Origin: Lentilactobacillus parafarraginis DSM 18390 = JCM 14109
Lineage (GTDB): Bacteria > Bacillota > Bacilli > Lactobacillales > Lactobacillaceae
Assembly: GCF_001435895.1 (NCBI RefSeq)
Contig: NZ_AZFZ01000011.1
Span: forward strand, 1 to 62,232
Reading direction: 5' to 3'
DNA length: 62,232 bases
In this document: in pieces, positions 36,226-44,982 of the stretch
How positions within the stretch are numbered: the first letter of the stretch is position 1
How the letters are laid out: each line of letters starts with the position of its first letter
The notes under the pieces: generated by a model
The model's input: only the letters and a program-made list of their open reading frames with translations
The model's database searches: none
Told to the model about the DNA's origin: nothing
Position numbers and translations under genes: made by a program

Positions 36226-37434
36226 ATGACCCGAACAAATCGGAGCCGGACTGCGGTCGCGGCAATTACCCTGTTATTAGTCATTTACCTGACCGATATT
36301 AGTCTCGGTCTCCCAGACTCCCTGCTGGGATCCGGTTGGCCGGACATGCATCTGAGCCTTAATGTCCCGGCGTCCTATGCCGGCTTCATTACCATGATCA
36401 TTGCCGCTAACACGATCATTTCCAGTTTGGTATCGAACCGAGTTACCCAGAAATTTGGAACTGGGTGGGTGACGTTTACAAGCATCTTACTGACGGCGGT
36501 CGCAATGTTGGGCTTTTCATTCTCCCATCGTTTTTATGCTCTCTGTCTCTGGGCAATTCCCTACGGCGTGGGGGCGGGGGCCATTGACGCTGCCACTAGT
36601 AATTTTGTTGCGCTGCACTACGATTCCCGTCAGTTAAACTGGCTGAATAGCTTCTGGGGCGTCGGTACGATTATCAGCCCGTATATCATGGGGGCCAGCT
36701 TGAATACCGCTGGTGGGTGGCATAATGGGTACTTAATTGTTGGCTCGATTCAAATGGGGATTGCTGTGACCATTTTGATCAGCCTTCCCCTCTGGAAAAG
36801 AAAGGAAGCCGCCCATCGAATCACGACGCAGGCGACTGAAAAATTATCAAATTGGCAGATGATTAAAATGCCGGGGATGCCTCAAGCGATGGTGGCGTTT
36901 TTCTCATATATTGCGATCGAACAGACCACCGCGTTGTGGGCTAGCACCTTTCTTCGGCAAACTCACCATTTACCAGTTGATACGGTTGCTCGTGCTGCCG
37001 CCCTCTTCTACATTGGCATTACCGTGGGTCGTTTTGTAGCCGGTGTGATTTCTAACCGTTCTGGTGATTATTGGCTGGTCAATGCCGGATTGGGAATCAT
37101 CGCAATTGGAATTGGGATGATATTAATCCCGACCAGCAGCTACCACTTTGTGATGGCCGGCTTAGTTGTCATTGGCTTAGGCTGTGCGCCAATTTGGCCG
37201 GCACTTCTGCACGCGACGCCAAATAATTTTGGCGCGGCGCATTCTCAGATTGCGATGGGAATTCAGATTGCCGCAGCATACGTTGGGACAACGACCATGC
37301 CGCCGTTGTTTGGACTGCTGGCAAGCTGGGTGGGAATTGAATTATTCCCGGGATTCCTGCTTTTCTTTCTGGTTGTGTGCGGGGTCGCGGTGATGAGATT
37401 GAAGCAGAAAGCGGCAGTACAAAAGGGAGACTGA
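36226..37434 (+). CDS. MFS transporter downstream of UvrA2
   Basis: The 402-residue protein has about 12 helices with SLGLPDSLLGSGWPDMH at the start and YGVGAGAIDAATSNFVALHY, a pattern of the FucP-like/unknown MFS group. The substrate is unknown. Close spacing to the UvrA2 gene and a GGAGG site suggest co-transcription, so export of a DNA-damaging compound is possible but unproven. Confidence 0.78.
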   Translation: MTRTNRSRTAVAAITLLLVIYLTDISLGLPDSLLGSGWPDMHLSLNVPASYAGFITMIIAANTIISSLVSNRVTQKFGTGWVTFTSILLTAVAMLGFSFSHRFYALCLWAIPYGVGAGAIDAATSNFVALHYDSRQLNWLNSFWGVGTIISPYIMGASLNTAGGWHNGYLIVGSIQMGIAVTILISLPLWKRKEAAHRITTQATEKLSNWQMIKMPGMPQAMVAFFSYIAIEQTTALWASTFLRQTHHLPVDTVARAAALFYIGITVGRFVAGVISNRSGDYWLVNAGLGIIAIGIGMILIPTSSYHFVMAGLVVIGLGCAPIWPALLHATPNNFGAAHSQIAMGIQIAAAYVGTTTMPPLFGLLASWVGIELFPGFLLFFLVVCGVAVMRLKQKAAVQKGD

Positions 37435-37452
37435 GTGTTATTTCAGTCTCCA
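37426..37452. terminator. Hairpin between convergent genes
   Basis: GGAGACTGA and TTCAGTCTCC form a perfect stem that covers the MFS stop. On the reverse strand it is followed by CTTTT, so it can end the acetyltransferase transcript. Confidence 0.55.
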
Positions 37453-37496
37453 AGCAGGGCACCGTTATCTTAGACTAATAACTGATCATCATTAAA

Positions 37497-38150
37497 TTAA
37501 ACCCGATGAAATGGTTGGTCGCCCTTTGCAATATCTAAGGCCCACTGGGGCATTGGTTGATTTTGACGATAGAAGTTATGATCAATTTGTCCGAGTTTTC
37601 GGATAGCTTTTGCGGGATCCCCATAAGCTAAGACGTTGGCCGGAATGTCCTTGGTAACAACCGATCCGGCACCAATGACGCTGTTTTCTCCAATTGTCAC
37701 TCCGGGAGTCACCGTAACATTGGCTCCAAGCCACACATTATTCCCGATGGTTACCGGAAGTCCGAATTCCGCGCCGGTTTTACGCCGAACTTGTGGATCC
37801 AGTGCGTGGCCGGCAGTGTAAATGCCAACGTTTGGGGCAATCAACACATCGTTGCCAATGGTTACGGGTGCGGCATCGAGAATTGTTAAATTATTATTGG
37901 CAAAAAAATTCTCTCCAAGCGTTGTGTTGATACCATAGTCGATATGGAAGGGGATTTCGACGAAGCAGTGGTGACCGATGTGCTTAAAAATTTTACTTAG
38001 TAATTGCTTTCGTCCTGATAAATCACGGTAATTTAAGCGATTGTATTGGTACAGCAGATCCCTTACTTTGAATCTTAATTCAAGTAATTCAGGGGTTTGG
38101 TAATAAAGATCGCCGTTAGCCATGTGTTTGAGTTCCTGTTCAAGTGTCAT
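37497..38150 (-). CDS. Sugar O-acetyltransferase (maltose/galactoside type)
   Basis: The 217-residue beta-helix enzyme has the N-terminal MANGDLYYQTPELLELR domain, IDYGINTTLGENFFANNN, YTAGHALDP with the catalytic His, and the C-terminal IGENSVIGAGSVVTKDIPANVLAYGDPAK. It acetylates sugars using acetyl-CoA. It lies just downstream of the xylose transporter on the same strand but after a hairpin. ATG 38150 is placed after GGAGG; an in-frame TTG at 38156 is too close to that site. Confidence 0.87.
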   Translation of the reverse strand: MTLEQELKHMANGDLYYQTPELLELRFKVRDLLYQYNRLNYRDLSGRKQLLSKIFKHIGHHCFVEIPFHIDYGINTTLGENFFANNNLTILDAAPVTIGNDVLIAPNVGIYTAGHALDPQVRRKTGAEFGLPVTIGNNVWLGANVTVTPGVTIGENSVIGAGSVVTKDIPANVLAYGDPAKAIRKLGQIDHNFYRQNQPMPQWALDIAKGDQPFHRV

Positions 38151-38203
38151 GTACAAAGAGCCTCCAATTATTTTGACAGTCTAAAATTCGGATAAATATG
38201 AAG

Positions 38204-38235
38204 AGGTTGAGACAATGATATTTTTGTCTCAACCT
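38204..38235. terminator. Terminator after xylT
   Basis: AGGTTGAGACA and TGTCTCAACCT form a perfect stem; the plus strand then has TTTTT. It lies just downstream of xylT and before the acetyltransferase gene. Confidence 0.65.
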
Positions 38236-38260
38236 TTTTAAAAGTTTCATAAATGACGCA

Positions 38261-39661
38261 TTATTTTGCGGATTCAGTTGCTTTAGAATCAGCCATTCGG
38301 GTTCGTAAGGTTCCCTCGATATCTTCCAAGGATCGGTTACGCGTTTCAAATACCTTAGCGTGAACGAACCAGATAGCGGCAAAGCACAAGACACCATAAC
38401 CGATGAATAAGCTTCCAGTGCCGAAGAAATCAAGCAACGGTGGGAAGGTCAACGATACCACCATGTTGGCCGACCAGTTAATCACACTTGAGAACGAATT
38501 CCCAAGGCCCCGAATGTTAAGTGGGAAGACCTCACCAATCATGACCCACATAACTGGACCCCAGGTTGCGGAGAAGAAGGCGATGTAGATGGTCAAGGCA
38601 ATCACACAGATAATTGCGGCGGCGTGACTTTGCCCGGAAAACTTCATCGCGAAGCTCATGACGAACAAGGAGACCCCCATGCCAATGGCGCCGCCAATTA
38701 ACATGGTTTTACGATCGATTTTATCCATGATCATTACGGCAACCGCTGTGACGATGACGTTAAAAATGCCGATCCCGATGTGGGCGATTAATGCGGCGGA
38801 AACACCGAAGCCAACGTCGGTGAAGATGGTGGGCGCGTAATAGAGAACGGTGTTACAGCCCATGACTTGTTGGAAAATTGCCAGGCCAACCCCGATGATC
38901 AGTGATGGCCGAACTAATTTTCCAAATAATTCTGACCAACCACCACTCTTAATAGCGGCTTGTTCCTTAATGTCGGAGAGTTCTTTGTCGACGACGCTGG
39001 TATTATGTTTGTTCATAATTTCCAGAATCTGGCGGGCTTCCGCCACTTTATTTTCTTTGACCAAGAAGCGGGGACTTTCTGGCAGAACCAACGCCCCGAA
39101 GAACAATAGGGCAGCTGGAATGGCCGCAAATCCGAGCATCCAGCGCCAGCCGGTGTAGAAGCCGGAGAAGGAATAGTTGGTCACATAGGCGATAAAGATT
39201 CCGGTCATGACCATTAGTTGGAACAGACTAGACATTGATCCCCGTTTGTCGGCAGGTGATAATTCAGCCAAGTAAGTTGGAATCAGGGCTGAAGCGGCCC
39301 CAACGGCCATTCCTAAGATAATTCGGGAAACAATTAAGGTCCAAAATTCTGGTGAAAAAGCTGATCCGATTGCCCCAATAAAGAAAATAATGCCTGATAA
39401 TAGGACGAGTTTTCGCCGGCCATAGCGGTCTGACATTGGGCCAATCACCGCGGAGCCAAGGATGGCCCCTAATAGAACGGCACTGACGACCCAGCCCTGC
39501 TGCCATGAATCAAGGTGGAGCTGTTTTTCAATGAATAAAATGGCCCCGGAGATAACGCCGGTATCGTAACCGAAGAGTAGACCACCGAGAGCACCGAAGA
39601 AGTAAACAAATGCCGATGAAACTTTGTGAACTTTGGGTGTTGATTGGATGTTATTTTGCAT
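38261..39661 (-). CDS. xylT: Pentose:H+ symporter (sugar porter family)
   Basis: The 466-residue protein is a sugar porter MFS member: GYDTGVISGAILFI near residue 30, GPMSDRYGRRKLVLL, RIILGMAVGAASALIPTYLAELSP, and PESPRFLVKEN at the central loop. Such proteins import xylose or arabinose. A XylR-like operator, cre site and divergent xylR gene support xylose. ATG 39661 follows GAGGTG with 7-bp spacing, so the longer frame is rejected. The symbol is assigned from context. Confidence 0.82.
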   Translation of the reverse strand: MQNNIQSTPKVHKVSSAFVYFFGALGGLLFGYDTGVISGAILFIEKQLHLDSWQQGWVVSAVLLGAILGSAVIGPMSDRYGRRKLVLLSGIIFFIGAIGSAFSPEFWTLIVSRIILGMAVGAASALIPTYLAELSPADKRGSMSSLFQLMVMTGIFIAYVTNYSFSGFYTGWRWMLGFAAIPAALLFFGALVLPESPRFLVKENKVAEARQILEIMNKHNTSVVDKELSDIKEQAAIKSGGWSELFGKLVRPSLIIGVGLAIFQQVMGCNTVLYYAPTIFTDVGFGVSAALIAHIGIGIFNVIVTAVAVMIMDKIDRKTMLIGGAIGMGVSLFVMSFAMKFSGQSHAAAIICVIALTIYIAFFSATWGPVMWVMIGEVFPLNIRGLGNSFSSVINWSANMVVSLTFPPLLDFFGTGSLFIGYGVLCFAAIWFVHAKVFETRNRSLEDIEGTLRTRMADSKATESAK

Positions 39662-39713
39662 ATATGGACACCTCATATTGTTAAAAAAGTCGAGTAACAA
39701 ACAATTTGTAAGT

Positions 39714-39738
39714 AGGTTGGTTGAATGAACTTTCTAAC
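39714..39738. promoter_or_regulatory. XylR-like operator of xylT
   Basis: The half-sites GGTTGGTTG and TGAAC...CTAAC match the element before xylA at most positions. Both are preceded by TTTGTAAGT. It lies downstream of the xylT -10, where a bound ROK repressor would block transcription. Confidence 0.6.
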
Positions 39739-39746
39739 TGAAACGA

Positions 39747-39775
39747 ATTTTAACACCTTTGATTTTAAAATGCAA
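39747..39775 (-). promoter_or_regulatory. xylT promoter
   Basis: On the reverse strand TTGCAT (39775-39770), a 17-bp spacer and TAAAAT (39752-39747) form a good promoter. The -35 lies inside the cre site. Confidence 0.65.
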
Positions 39776-39785
39776 TCGCTTACAA
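39771..39785 (-). promoter_or_regulatory. cre site of xylT
   Basis: Read on the reverse strand, TTGTAAGCGATTGCA fits the cre consensus at every position and overlaps the -35 hexamer, so CcpA would compete with RNA polymerase. Confidence 0.75.
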
Positions 39786-39929
39786 CGAAAAAAGTGACCG
39801 CACTTTGTCATTTTATGATCAGCAACGATTTGCAATTTACTAAAAATCAACCAAATTATTTTCATATGGTCATGGCTCTGATATGATAGTGCTAATATGG
39901 ACTTATCAGAACGATTGAGGGTTGGCAAA

Positions 39930-41096
39930 ATGAAAGCAATTACCAATAAGGACTTGATGCGGCGGGCAAACACCAAACTGGTTCTGCAAGAAATTTTTAA
40001 TAATGAATATACAACTCGAGCCGCCATATCGCGGGAACTTGGGTTAAATAAATCGACGGTGTCTTCGATTTACGATGACTTAAAGGAAAAGCAGCTCGTT
40101 GAAGAGGTTGGCGAGGGCGAAGCTTCCCATTCCGGGGGCCGAAAGCCGACTAAGATTCGGATTTACGACCAATATGGTTTCACCCTAAGCTTTGATATCT
40201 CGTTTCATAACCTTCACTTCATGGCAAATTACGTGAACGGCACGGTTATTGAGCGGAATGAAATCAATATTGACGGCAAGGACATTCATGAAATTGTTGA
40301 ACTGATTCAATCAACGGCGGACCGCTTTGTGCGGACGGTGGTTTCCGTAAACGGTTTGCTGGGAATCTGCTTATCGATCCATGGAATTGTTGACGAACAG
40401 CAAAAGATCAGTTATTCACCGTTCATTGATTACGACGGCGTTTCACTGAATAACCTTCTCAGTGCCGCCTATCACGTACCGGTCATCCTGGAAAATGAGT
40501 CCAACTTGACGGCGGTTTACGTCCGTGATTTTGTGATGCATTACGACAGTAAAAATTTGATTGCTATCAGTATCCACAAAGGAATTGGCTCGGGGATTAT
40601 TGTAAATAACCAACTATTTCGCGGCTTTAACGGGCGGGCCGGTGAAGTTGGCCGCACCCTTACTAAGAACGAAGATGGCCAGCTCACTCCAATCGAACAA
40701 ATCTGTTCTGAGGATGCGATTATCGGCCGGCTAAACCAGAAGCTGGGCGTCTGCAATTTGAACCGGTACAGCGTTGTTGACGGCTATCGCCAGGGTGATC
40801 CGGTGGTTGTTTCCGTGATTAATGAATTCATCGAGGAAATTGCCAGCCTAATTTATAATTCCGCGATGTACTTTGATACGAATGCGATTTATTTAGGGTC
40901 ACCGTTGATGGAAGCGGCGCCAGAAATATTTGATCAAATATTGAAAACGGTCCAGCAGCTGAACACCAACTCTATCGAATTGGCACAACTCCAAGATTCT
41001 GATAAGGCAACCCTGCTGGGAGCCTGCTCGGTTGCGACCCATCACGTTCTGGATTTGGTTGGCTATCCACTGAGCTTTGCAGATGAGCACGCCTGA
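39930..41096 (+). CDS. xylR: ROK-family xylose repressor
   Basis: The 388-residue protein has an N-terminal winged HTH (NKDLMRRANTKLVLQEIF, TTRAAISRELGLNKSTVSSIYDDL) and a ROK sugar-kinase-like domain with GICLSIHGIVD, LENESNLTAVYV and GIGSGIIVNNQLFRGFNGRAGEVG. It lacks the cysteine-rich zinc motif of ROK kinases, consistent with a repressor. ATG 39930 follows GAGGG; the upstream ATG at 39897 has no ribosome binding site. It is divergent from xylT and probably binds the operators before xylT and xylA. Confidence 0.88.
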   Translation: MKAITNKDLMRRANTKLVLQEIFNNEYTTRAAISRELGLNKSTVSSIYDDLKEKQLVEEVGEGEASHSGGRKPTKIRIYDQYGFTLSFDISFHNLHFMANYVNGTVIERNEINIDGKDIHEIVELIQSTADRFVRTVVSVNGLLGICLSIHGIVDEQQKISYSPFIDYDGVSLNNLLSAAYHVPVILENESNLTAVYVRDFVMHYDSKNLIAISIHKGIGSGIIVNNQLFRGFNGRAGEVGRTLTKNEDGQLTPIEQICSEDAIIGRLNQKLGVCNLNRYSVVDGYRQGDPVVVSVINEFIEEIASLIYNSAMYFDTNAIYLGSPLMEAAPEIFDQILKTVQQLNTNSIELAQLQDSDKATLLGACSVATHHVLDLVGYPLSFADEHA

Positions 41097-41146
41097 CGGT
41101 TACGGTTAGAGTTGATTAATTTCGTAAATTCGAAGTGATTGCATGC

Positions 41147-41198
41147 AAGAAACCACCGATCTTTGGGGGGACTTTCCCTTAAAGATCAGTGGTTTCTT
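41147..41198 (+). terminator. Terminator of xylR
   Basis: An 18-bp stem with one mismatch (AAGAAACCACCGATCTTT with AAAGATCAGTGGTTTCTT) ends in TTTT. It lies between xylR and the convergent permease gene. Confidence 0.8.
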
Positions 41199-41202
41199 TT
41201 AG

Positions 41203-41226
41203 TATATCTATATATCTATATATCTA
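41203..41226. repeat. Short tandem repeat, 8 bp x 3
   Basis: TATATCTA occurs three times in perfect tandem between the convergent xylR and permease genes. It could vary in copy number; no function is evident. Confidence 0.7.
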
Positions 41227-41240
41227 TTTTGAAACAACCG

Positions 41241-42635
41241 TTATTCCGCATTTGCCGAAACCAAACTCCGTTGATGCAGGTATGTCACCCCACCGAAGAC
41301 GACGGTCCAAATGATGGCACCGACAGCTCCGATAATGTCCTGCGGAATGAAGAACAGGGTTATAAAGATAATTGCGAAGAACGCAATGGTCAGGGGACTT
41401 GTTACCTGGTACAGCGGCATCTTAAAGCCGTTTGGCAGAAAGTCGCTGGATTCACGGTACTTCCGGTGGGCCATCATGGCCAATGCATACACGATAATGT
41501 ACATATCATTCGATGAGCCAGCCACAATGGTGAAGACGGAGGCCGTTGCGCTTGTGAGACTCATCAGCGGCGTGATGAGCAAGAACAGAGCGGAGAGACC
41601 GATAGCGGCAGCTGGAACGCCATTCTTGGAAATTTTAGCGACGTGGCGGTTGAGCCAGCTGGTTTCTGGAACCTCAGTGGCGATTTGATAGAGGTGGCGA
41701 CCAGCTGAGAAGATAAAGCTGTTCAGGGAAGAAGAGGCCGAGGTCAGCACGACAAAGTTAATGATCGCAGCGGCGGCCGGGAAACCGGCGAGCTTAAACA
41801 CCTGAACAAAGGGGCTGCTTGCGGCGTTCAAATGCGTCCACGGAATAATGCCCATGATGACGATAAGGGCGCCAAAGTAAAAGATCAAAATCTTAAGTAA
41901 CGTTTCGTTAACGGCCTTCTTGATAATCTTATGGGGTGTCGTTGCTTCACCAATTGTGATGCTGACGAATTCGATTCCTTGAAAGGCAAAGAAGACCATT
42001 GGGAAAGCTGAAATAAAGCTGAGACCACCATGGGGAAACATGGTGAAATTATGGAAAATGTTTTCGAAGGACGCGTGGCCAACTGGCGTTGCGGCGTGAC
42101 TGGTCATCATAAAAATCCCGGTAACGATCAGGGCGACGATTGCGACAATTTTAATCAGCGCGAACCAGAACTCAGCCTCGCCAAATAATTTAGCGGCAAT
42201 CAGGTTGACCAGGGCCAACGTTCCCAGAAAGGTCACTTGAATCACCCACGACGGGATGTTAGGAAACCAAAATTGGACGTACGTGGAGATGGCCGTAATT
42301 TCGGCCATGGCACAAAAACTCAGTCCCAGCCAGTAGGTCCAGCCGGTGAAGTGGCCAACAGTCGGGCCAAGATATCGGGTGATAAAGGCAACGAATGTAT
42401 GCTGTGATGGGTCTGAATAGAGCATTTCGCCGATTGCCCGCATCATCAAGAAGAAAAAGATGCCAAGTACTAAGTAGACTAATAGAATTGACGGCCCGGT
42501 TTTACTGATGGTGGTTCCTGATCCTAAGAATAATCCGGTCCCAATCGTCCCGCCAATGGCAATCATCTGGACATTTCGATTGCTGAGAGAACGGCGGGTT
42601 CCATCTGCGTTCTCTGTAACGTTTGATTTTTGCAT
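41241..42635 (-). CDS. Amino acid permease (APC superfamily)
   Basis: The 464-residue, 12-helix protein has the AAT-type first helix IAIGGTIGTGLFLGSG, followed by GPSILLVYLVLGIFFFLMMRAIGEML and the PSQHTFVAF loop. This places it with D-serine/D-alanine/glycine (CycA-like) and basic amino acid permeases; the substrate is not certain. ATG 42635 follows GAGGAAG. The Lrp gene upstream on the same strand may control it through the palindrome at 42706. Confidence 0.85.
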   Translation of the reverse strand: MQKSNVTENADGTRRSLSNRNVQMIAIGGTIGTGLFLGSGTTISKTGPSILLVYLVLGIFFFLMMRAIGEMLYSDPSQHTFVAFITRYLGPTVGHFTGWTYWLGLSFCAMAEITAISTYVQFWFPNIPSWVIQVTFLGTLALVNLIAAKLFGEAEFWFALIKIVAIVALIVTGIFMMTSHAATPVGHASFENIFHNFTMFPHGGLSFISAFPMVFFAFQGIEFVSITIGEATTPHKIIKKAVNETLLKILIFYFGALIVIMGIIPWTHLNAASSPFVQVFKLAGFPAAAAIINFVVLTSASSSLNSFIFSAGRHLYQIATEVPETSWLNRHVAKISKNGVPAAAIGLSALFLLITPLMSLTSATASVFTIVAGSSNDMYIIVYALAMMAHRKYRESSDFLPNGFKMPLYQVTSPLTIAFFAIIFITLFFIPQDIIGAVGAIIWTVVFGGVTYLHQRSLVSANAE

Positions 42636-42705
42636 AAACAACTTCCTCCTCACTTGGAGTTGACCGATTGGGACAACTTCAACAACTCGTTCATGAAAAT
42701 TTTTA

Positions 42706-42724
42706 AATTAGAGGCCCTCTAATT
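42706..42724. promoter_or_regulatory. 19-bp palindrome upstream of the permease
   Basis: AATTAGAGG and CCTCTAATT flank a single C, a perfect palindrome about 70 bp before the permease start. It probably is a regulator site, perhaps for the neighbouring Lrp protein. Confidence 0.5.
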
Positions 42725-42841
42725 AAGCTGAAGTTATTCTACCATGTGAACGGCAAAAAGCCGACATTTCAAGGGGAAGACGTTAGATGATTTTGTGAAA
42801 TAAACTAATTTTTGATGAAAGAAAGGCAAAAGTTGGTGTCT

Positions 42842-42873
42842 ACCTATGAAAATAAACTTGGTTTTTCATAGGT
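42842..42873. repeat. Perfect 11-bp inverted repeat
   Basis: ACCTATGAAAA (42842-42852) and TTTTCATAGGT (42863-42873) lie between the Lrp terminator and the permease. It may be an operator or a weak hairpin. Confidence 0.5.
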
Positions 42874-42920
42874 GACCAAGCGGTGAAAATTTTGACGGTG
42901 CCATATTTGGCGAACCAAAA

Positions 42921-42958
42921 AAGGGATGAAGACTGTGCGCAACTTGTCTTCACCCCTT
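42921..42958 (-). terminator. Terminator of the Lrp gene
   Basis: AAGGGATGAAGAC and GTCTTCACCCCTT form the stem; on the reverse strand a run of six T follows. Confidence 0.8.
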
Positions 42959-42989
42959 ATTGGGTCAACGTTAAATTGGTTAAATTCAA

Positions 42990-43442
42990 TTAGTCAGGTT
43001 CATCCTCGTCTGGCAGTTTTAACGGTCGCGGCCCGATGTTTGTCGTAAATGCCACCGTGGTGTGAGTATTTCCGAACTCTTTGAGCGAGGCGTTGAAGCG
43101 GTTCAGCTCGGTCATGTTTTTATAAAAAACCTTCAGCTGAACGGCAGCGTCCCCGGTGATGTAATTACATTCCACCACGTTGGGGACCTTCGAGACGAAC
43201 TCAACGAATCGCGGAAGTTCTTTATAGCTCACGTCAAGACGGACAAACGCCTTGATCAGGTAGCCCAACTTTTCATAATTGACGTTGGCCGTGTACCCGT
43301 TGATAAAGCCGTGTTCTTCCAAATGCTGCAGGCGAACCGATGCCGATGGCGCAGAAATAAAACACTTCTCCGCAATGCTTTTAATTGAGGCTCGGCCGTC
43401 TTCTTGAATGATGTTGAGAATTTTGCGATCTAATTTATCCAT
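42990..43442 (-). CDS. Lrp/AsnC-family regulator
   Basis: The 150-residue protein has the N-terminal HTH (MDKLDRKILNIIQEDGRASIKSIAEKCFISAPSASVRLQHLEE, split here only by reading) and the RAM ligand-binding domain with VPNVVECNYITGDAAVQLKV. These proteins sense amino acids. ATG 43442 is the start: a TATAAT -10 lies next to the alternative ATG at 43481, which would leave no leader. It lies upstream of an amino acid permease on the same strand. Confidence 0.88.
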   Translation of the reverse strand: MDKLDRKILNIIQEDGRASIKSIAEKCFISAPSASVRLQHLEEHGFINGYTANVNYEKLGYLIKAFVRLDVSYKELPRFVEFVSKVPNVVECNYITGDAAVQLKVFYKNMTELNRFNASLKEFGNTHTTVAFTTNIGPRPLKLPDEDEPD

Positions 43443-43522
43443 TGGCGAACGCTCTTTTCTTCTTGAAATATTAACCTTCATTATACTATTACAATCGCAA
43501 ATGAACGAAATTGACGGCTTAG

Positions 43523-44740
43523 CTAACTTGCTTGGCCGCTGGTAGGAATCTTAGGCACGGGAGACGTCGGCTTTTGATGGTGGTTAATCGCCCTGATCAG
43601 CATAAACAGCAAGACAAGCGCGACCGCTGCGTAAATTGCGGCACCAATACTAATTTTGTCGAGGCCAACGACGCCAACCATGACCGATGCAGTCGCTGAT
43701 CCCAGCGAAATGCCGAAGTTAAAGAAAATTGAGCTCAACGATGAAGCCAGTACTAAGGATTGGGGATAGTCATCCTCAGCGGTATTAAGGAAGTGCAGCT
43801 GAATTGGTGAGTTAAGGACGGTGACAATCAACGTTAACAGCAAAATGATGGCCATCCCGGAAAATTGATTCATGAGGCCGACCGGCAGTAAGAGGAGTAA
43901 CACAATGTCGGCGACATAGTACTTCGGAATTTGCCGCAATGAATGGGGTTTCTCAGCGATGGCTCCGGAAAGCCGGTTGCTGGCAATGCTCATAATACCG
44001 ATGATGAACAACAGCCAGTTCAGGGCCTGATCGCTGAAACCCATTGAAGTGGTTAACAGCGGCCGGATGTAGGTGTAGTACGCGTACATCGTGGCAGCGG
44101 TAAATAGCACCAGAAAAATGGCAATGTAGATGCGGGAATCCAGCAGGAGCGTCAGCTGATTTTTAATGGAGCTTTTAGTTTGTGGGACTTTTTTCGGAAG
44201 GAGGAACACCAACAAAATAAACGTGAGGATGGTAATCGCAGAGATCCCGAAAAATGCCCAGCGCCAGTTATAACTGGTGGAAATGGCAACGCCGATTGGA
44301 ACGCCGAACACTGATGCGATGCTGAATCCGGCAAAAATCCACGAGACTAAGCTTGCTCGTTTGTTTCGCGGCGCAATGGTGCTGGCAAACGTCATGACCA
44401 GAGAAATAATCGACCCGGCAGTGAACGCCGTAATCACCCGAGATATGACCATGAACCAGTAGCTGGTCGCAACGCCGCTCAAGGTGTTGCCGATCAAAAA
44501 GACCAGCATCAGTGCTAGTAGCGTTTTGTAGCGACTGTAACGACTGGTCAGAATCGTCACGAAAGGCGTGCTAATGGCATAAACCGTCGCGAAAATGGTG
44601 ACTAAATATCCCATTGTTGAGATTGGGGTCGCAAAGTCCTTTGATAGGTCCGACAGAATTCCAACAACGATGAATTCATTACAGCCCAGCATGAATGCGA
44701 CTAATACAAATAAAATGGCTTGCAGTTTAAATTTGGTCAT
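43523..44740 (-). CDS. MFS exporter, DHA1 type
   Basis: The 405-residue protein has 12 predicted helices, with GCNEFIVVGILSDLSKDF in the first helix region and the loop TSRYSRYKTLLALM, plus WRWAFFGISAIT in the middle. This is the AraJ/YdhP-like branch of the DHA1 drug or sugar efflux family. It lies on the same strand upstream of the Lrp gene, 80 bp away. The ATG at 44740 is chosen with GGAGG about 12 bp upstream; a TTG at 44758 is an alternative. Confidence 0.8.
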   Translation of the reverse strand: MTKFKLQAILFVLVAFMLGCNEFIVVGILSDLSKDFATPISTMGYLVTIFATVYAISTPFVTILTSRYSRYKTLLALMLVFLIGNTLSGVATSYWFMVISRVITAFTAGSIISLVMTFASTIAPRNKRASLVSWIFAGFSIASVFGVPIGVAISTSYNWRWAFFGISAITILTFILLVFLLPKKVPQTKSSIKNQLTLLLDSRIYIAIFLVLFTAATMYAYYTYIRPLLTTSMGFSDQALNWLLFIIGIMSIASNRLSGAIAEKPHSLRQIPKYYVADIVLLLLLPVGLMNQFSGMAIILLLTLIVTVLNSPIQLHFLNTAEDDYPQSLVLASSLSSIFFNFGISLGSATASVMVGVVGLDKISIGAAIYAAVALVLLFMLIRAINHHQKPTSPVPKIPTSGQAS

Positions 44741-44883
44741 GTCCTCACGCGCCTCCAAGTTCGCTTATATTCTTAGTATAGTTGTTCTAATCGATAACAG
44801 CAGCCTTATTAGCATAGCATATTTTTGAGTGAATCTCCTCAATACGGAAACAAAAGGGATCAAAAAAAAGTCGAGAAAGTCAT

Positions 44884-44898
44884 TGAAAGGGCTTGCAA
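44884..44898 (+). promoter_or_regulatory. cre-like site of xylA
   Basis: TTGAAAGGGCTTGCA matches the cre consensus with one mismatch (C to G in the central CG). It overlaps the xylA -35 hexamer. Confidence 0.5.
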
Positions 44899-44920
44899 TA
44901 ATCTGAAGTCGTTGTAAAAT
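44893..44920 (+). promoter_or_regulatory. xylA promoter
   Basis: TTGCAA (44893-44898) and TAAAAT (44915-44920) are 16 bp apart. The start point near 44927 falls just before the XylR-like operator. Confidence 0.6.
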
Positions 44921-44929
44921 GATATTTGT

Positions 44930-44953
44930 AAGTTGGTTGTGTGAACAAACTAA
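44930..44953. promoter_or_regulatory. XylR-like operator of xylA
   Basis: The imperfect palindrome AAGTTGGTTG...GAACAAACTAA resembles known xyl operators of Bacillus and lactobacilli and matches the element at xylT. It covers the predicted transcription start and early leader. Confidence 0.65.
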
Positions 44954-44982
44954 ATAAAAAGATTATTTGGAGGACTTCTTCT

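Noticed and set aside
39897-39929. Longer start for xylR at ATG 39897
   Set aside because: No ribosome binding site precedes it, while ATG 39930 has GAGGG at good spacing and matches the usual ROK start.
42636-42989. T-box leader upstream of the amino acid permease
   Set aside because: No T-box bulge sequence or specifier stem was seen; only palindromes and the Lrp terminator are present.
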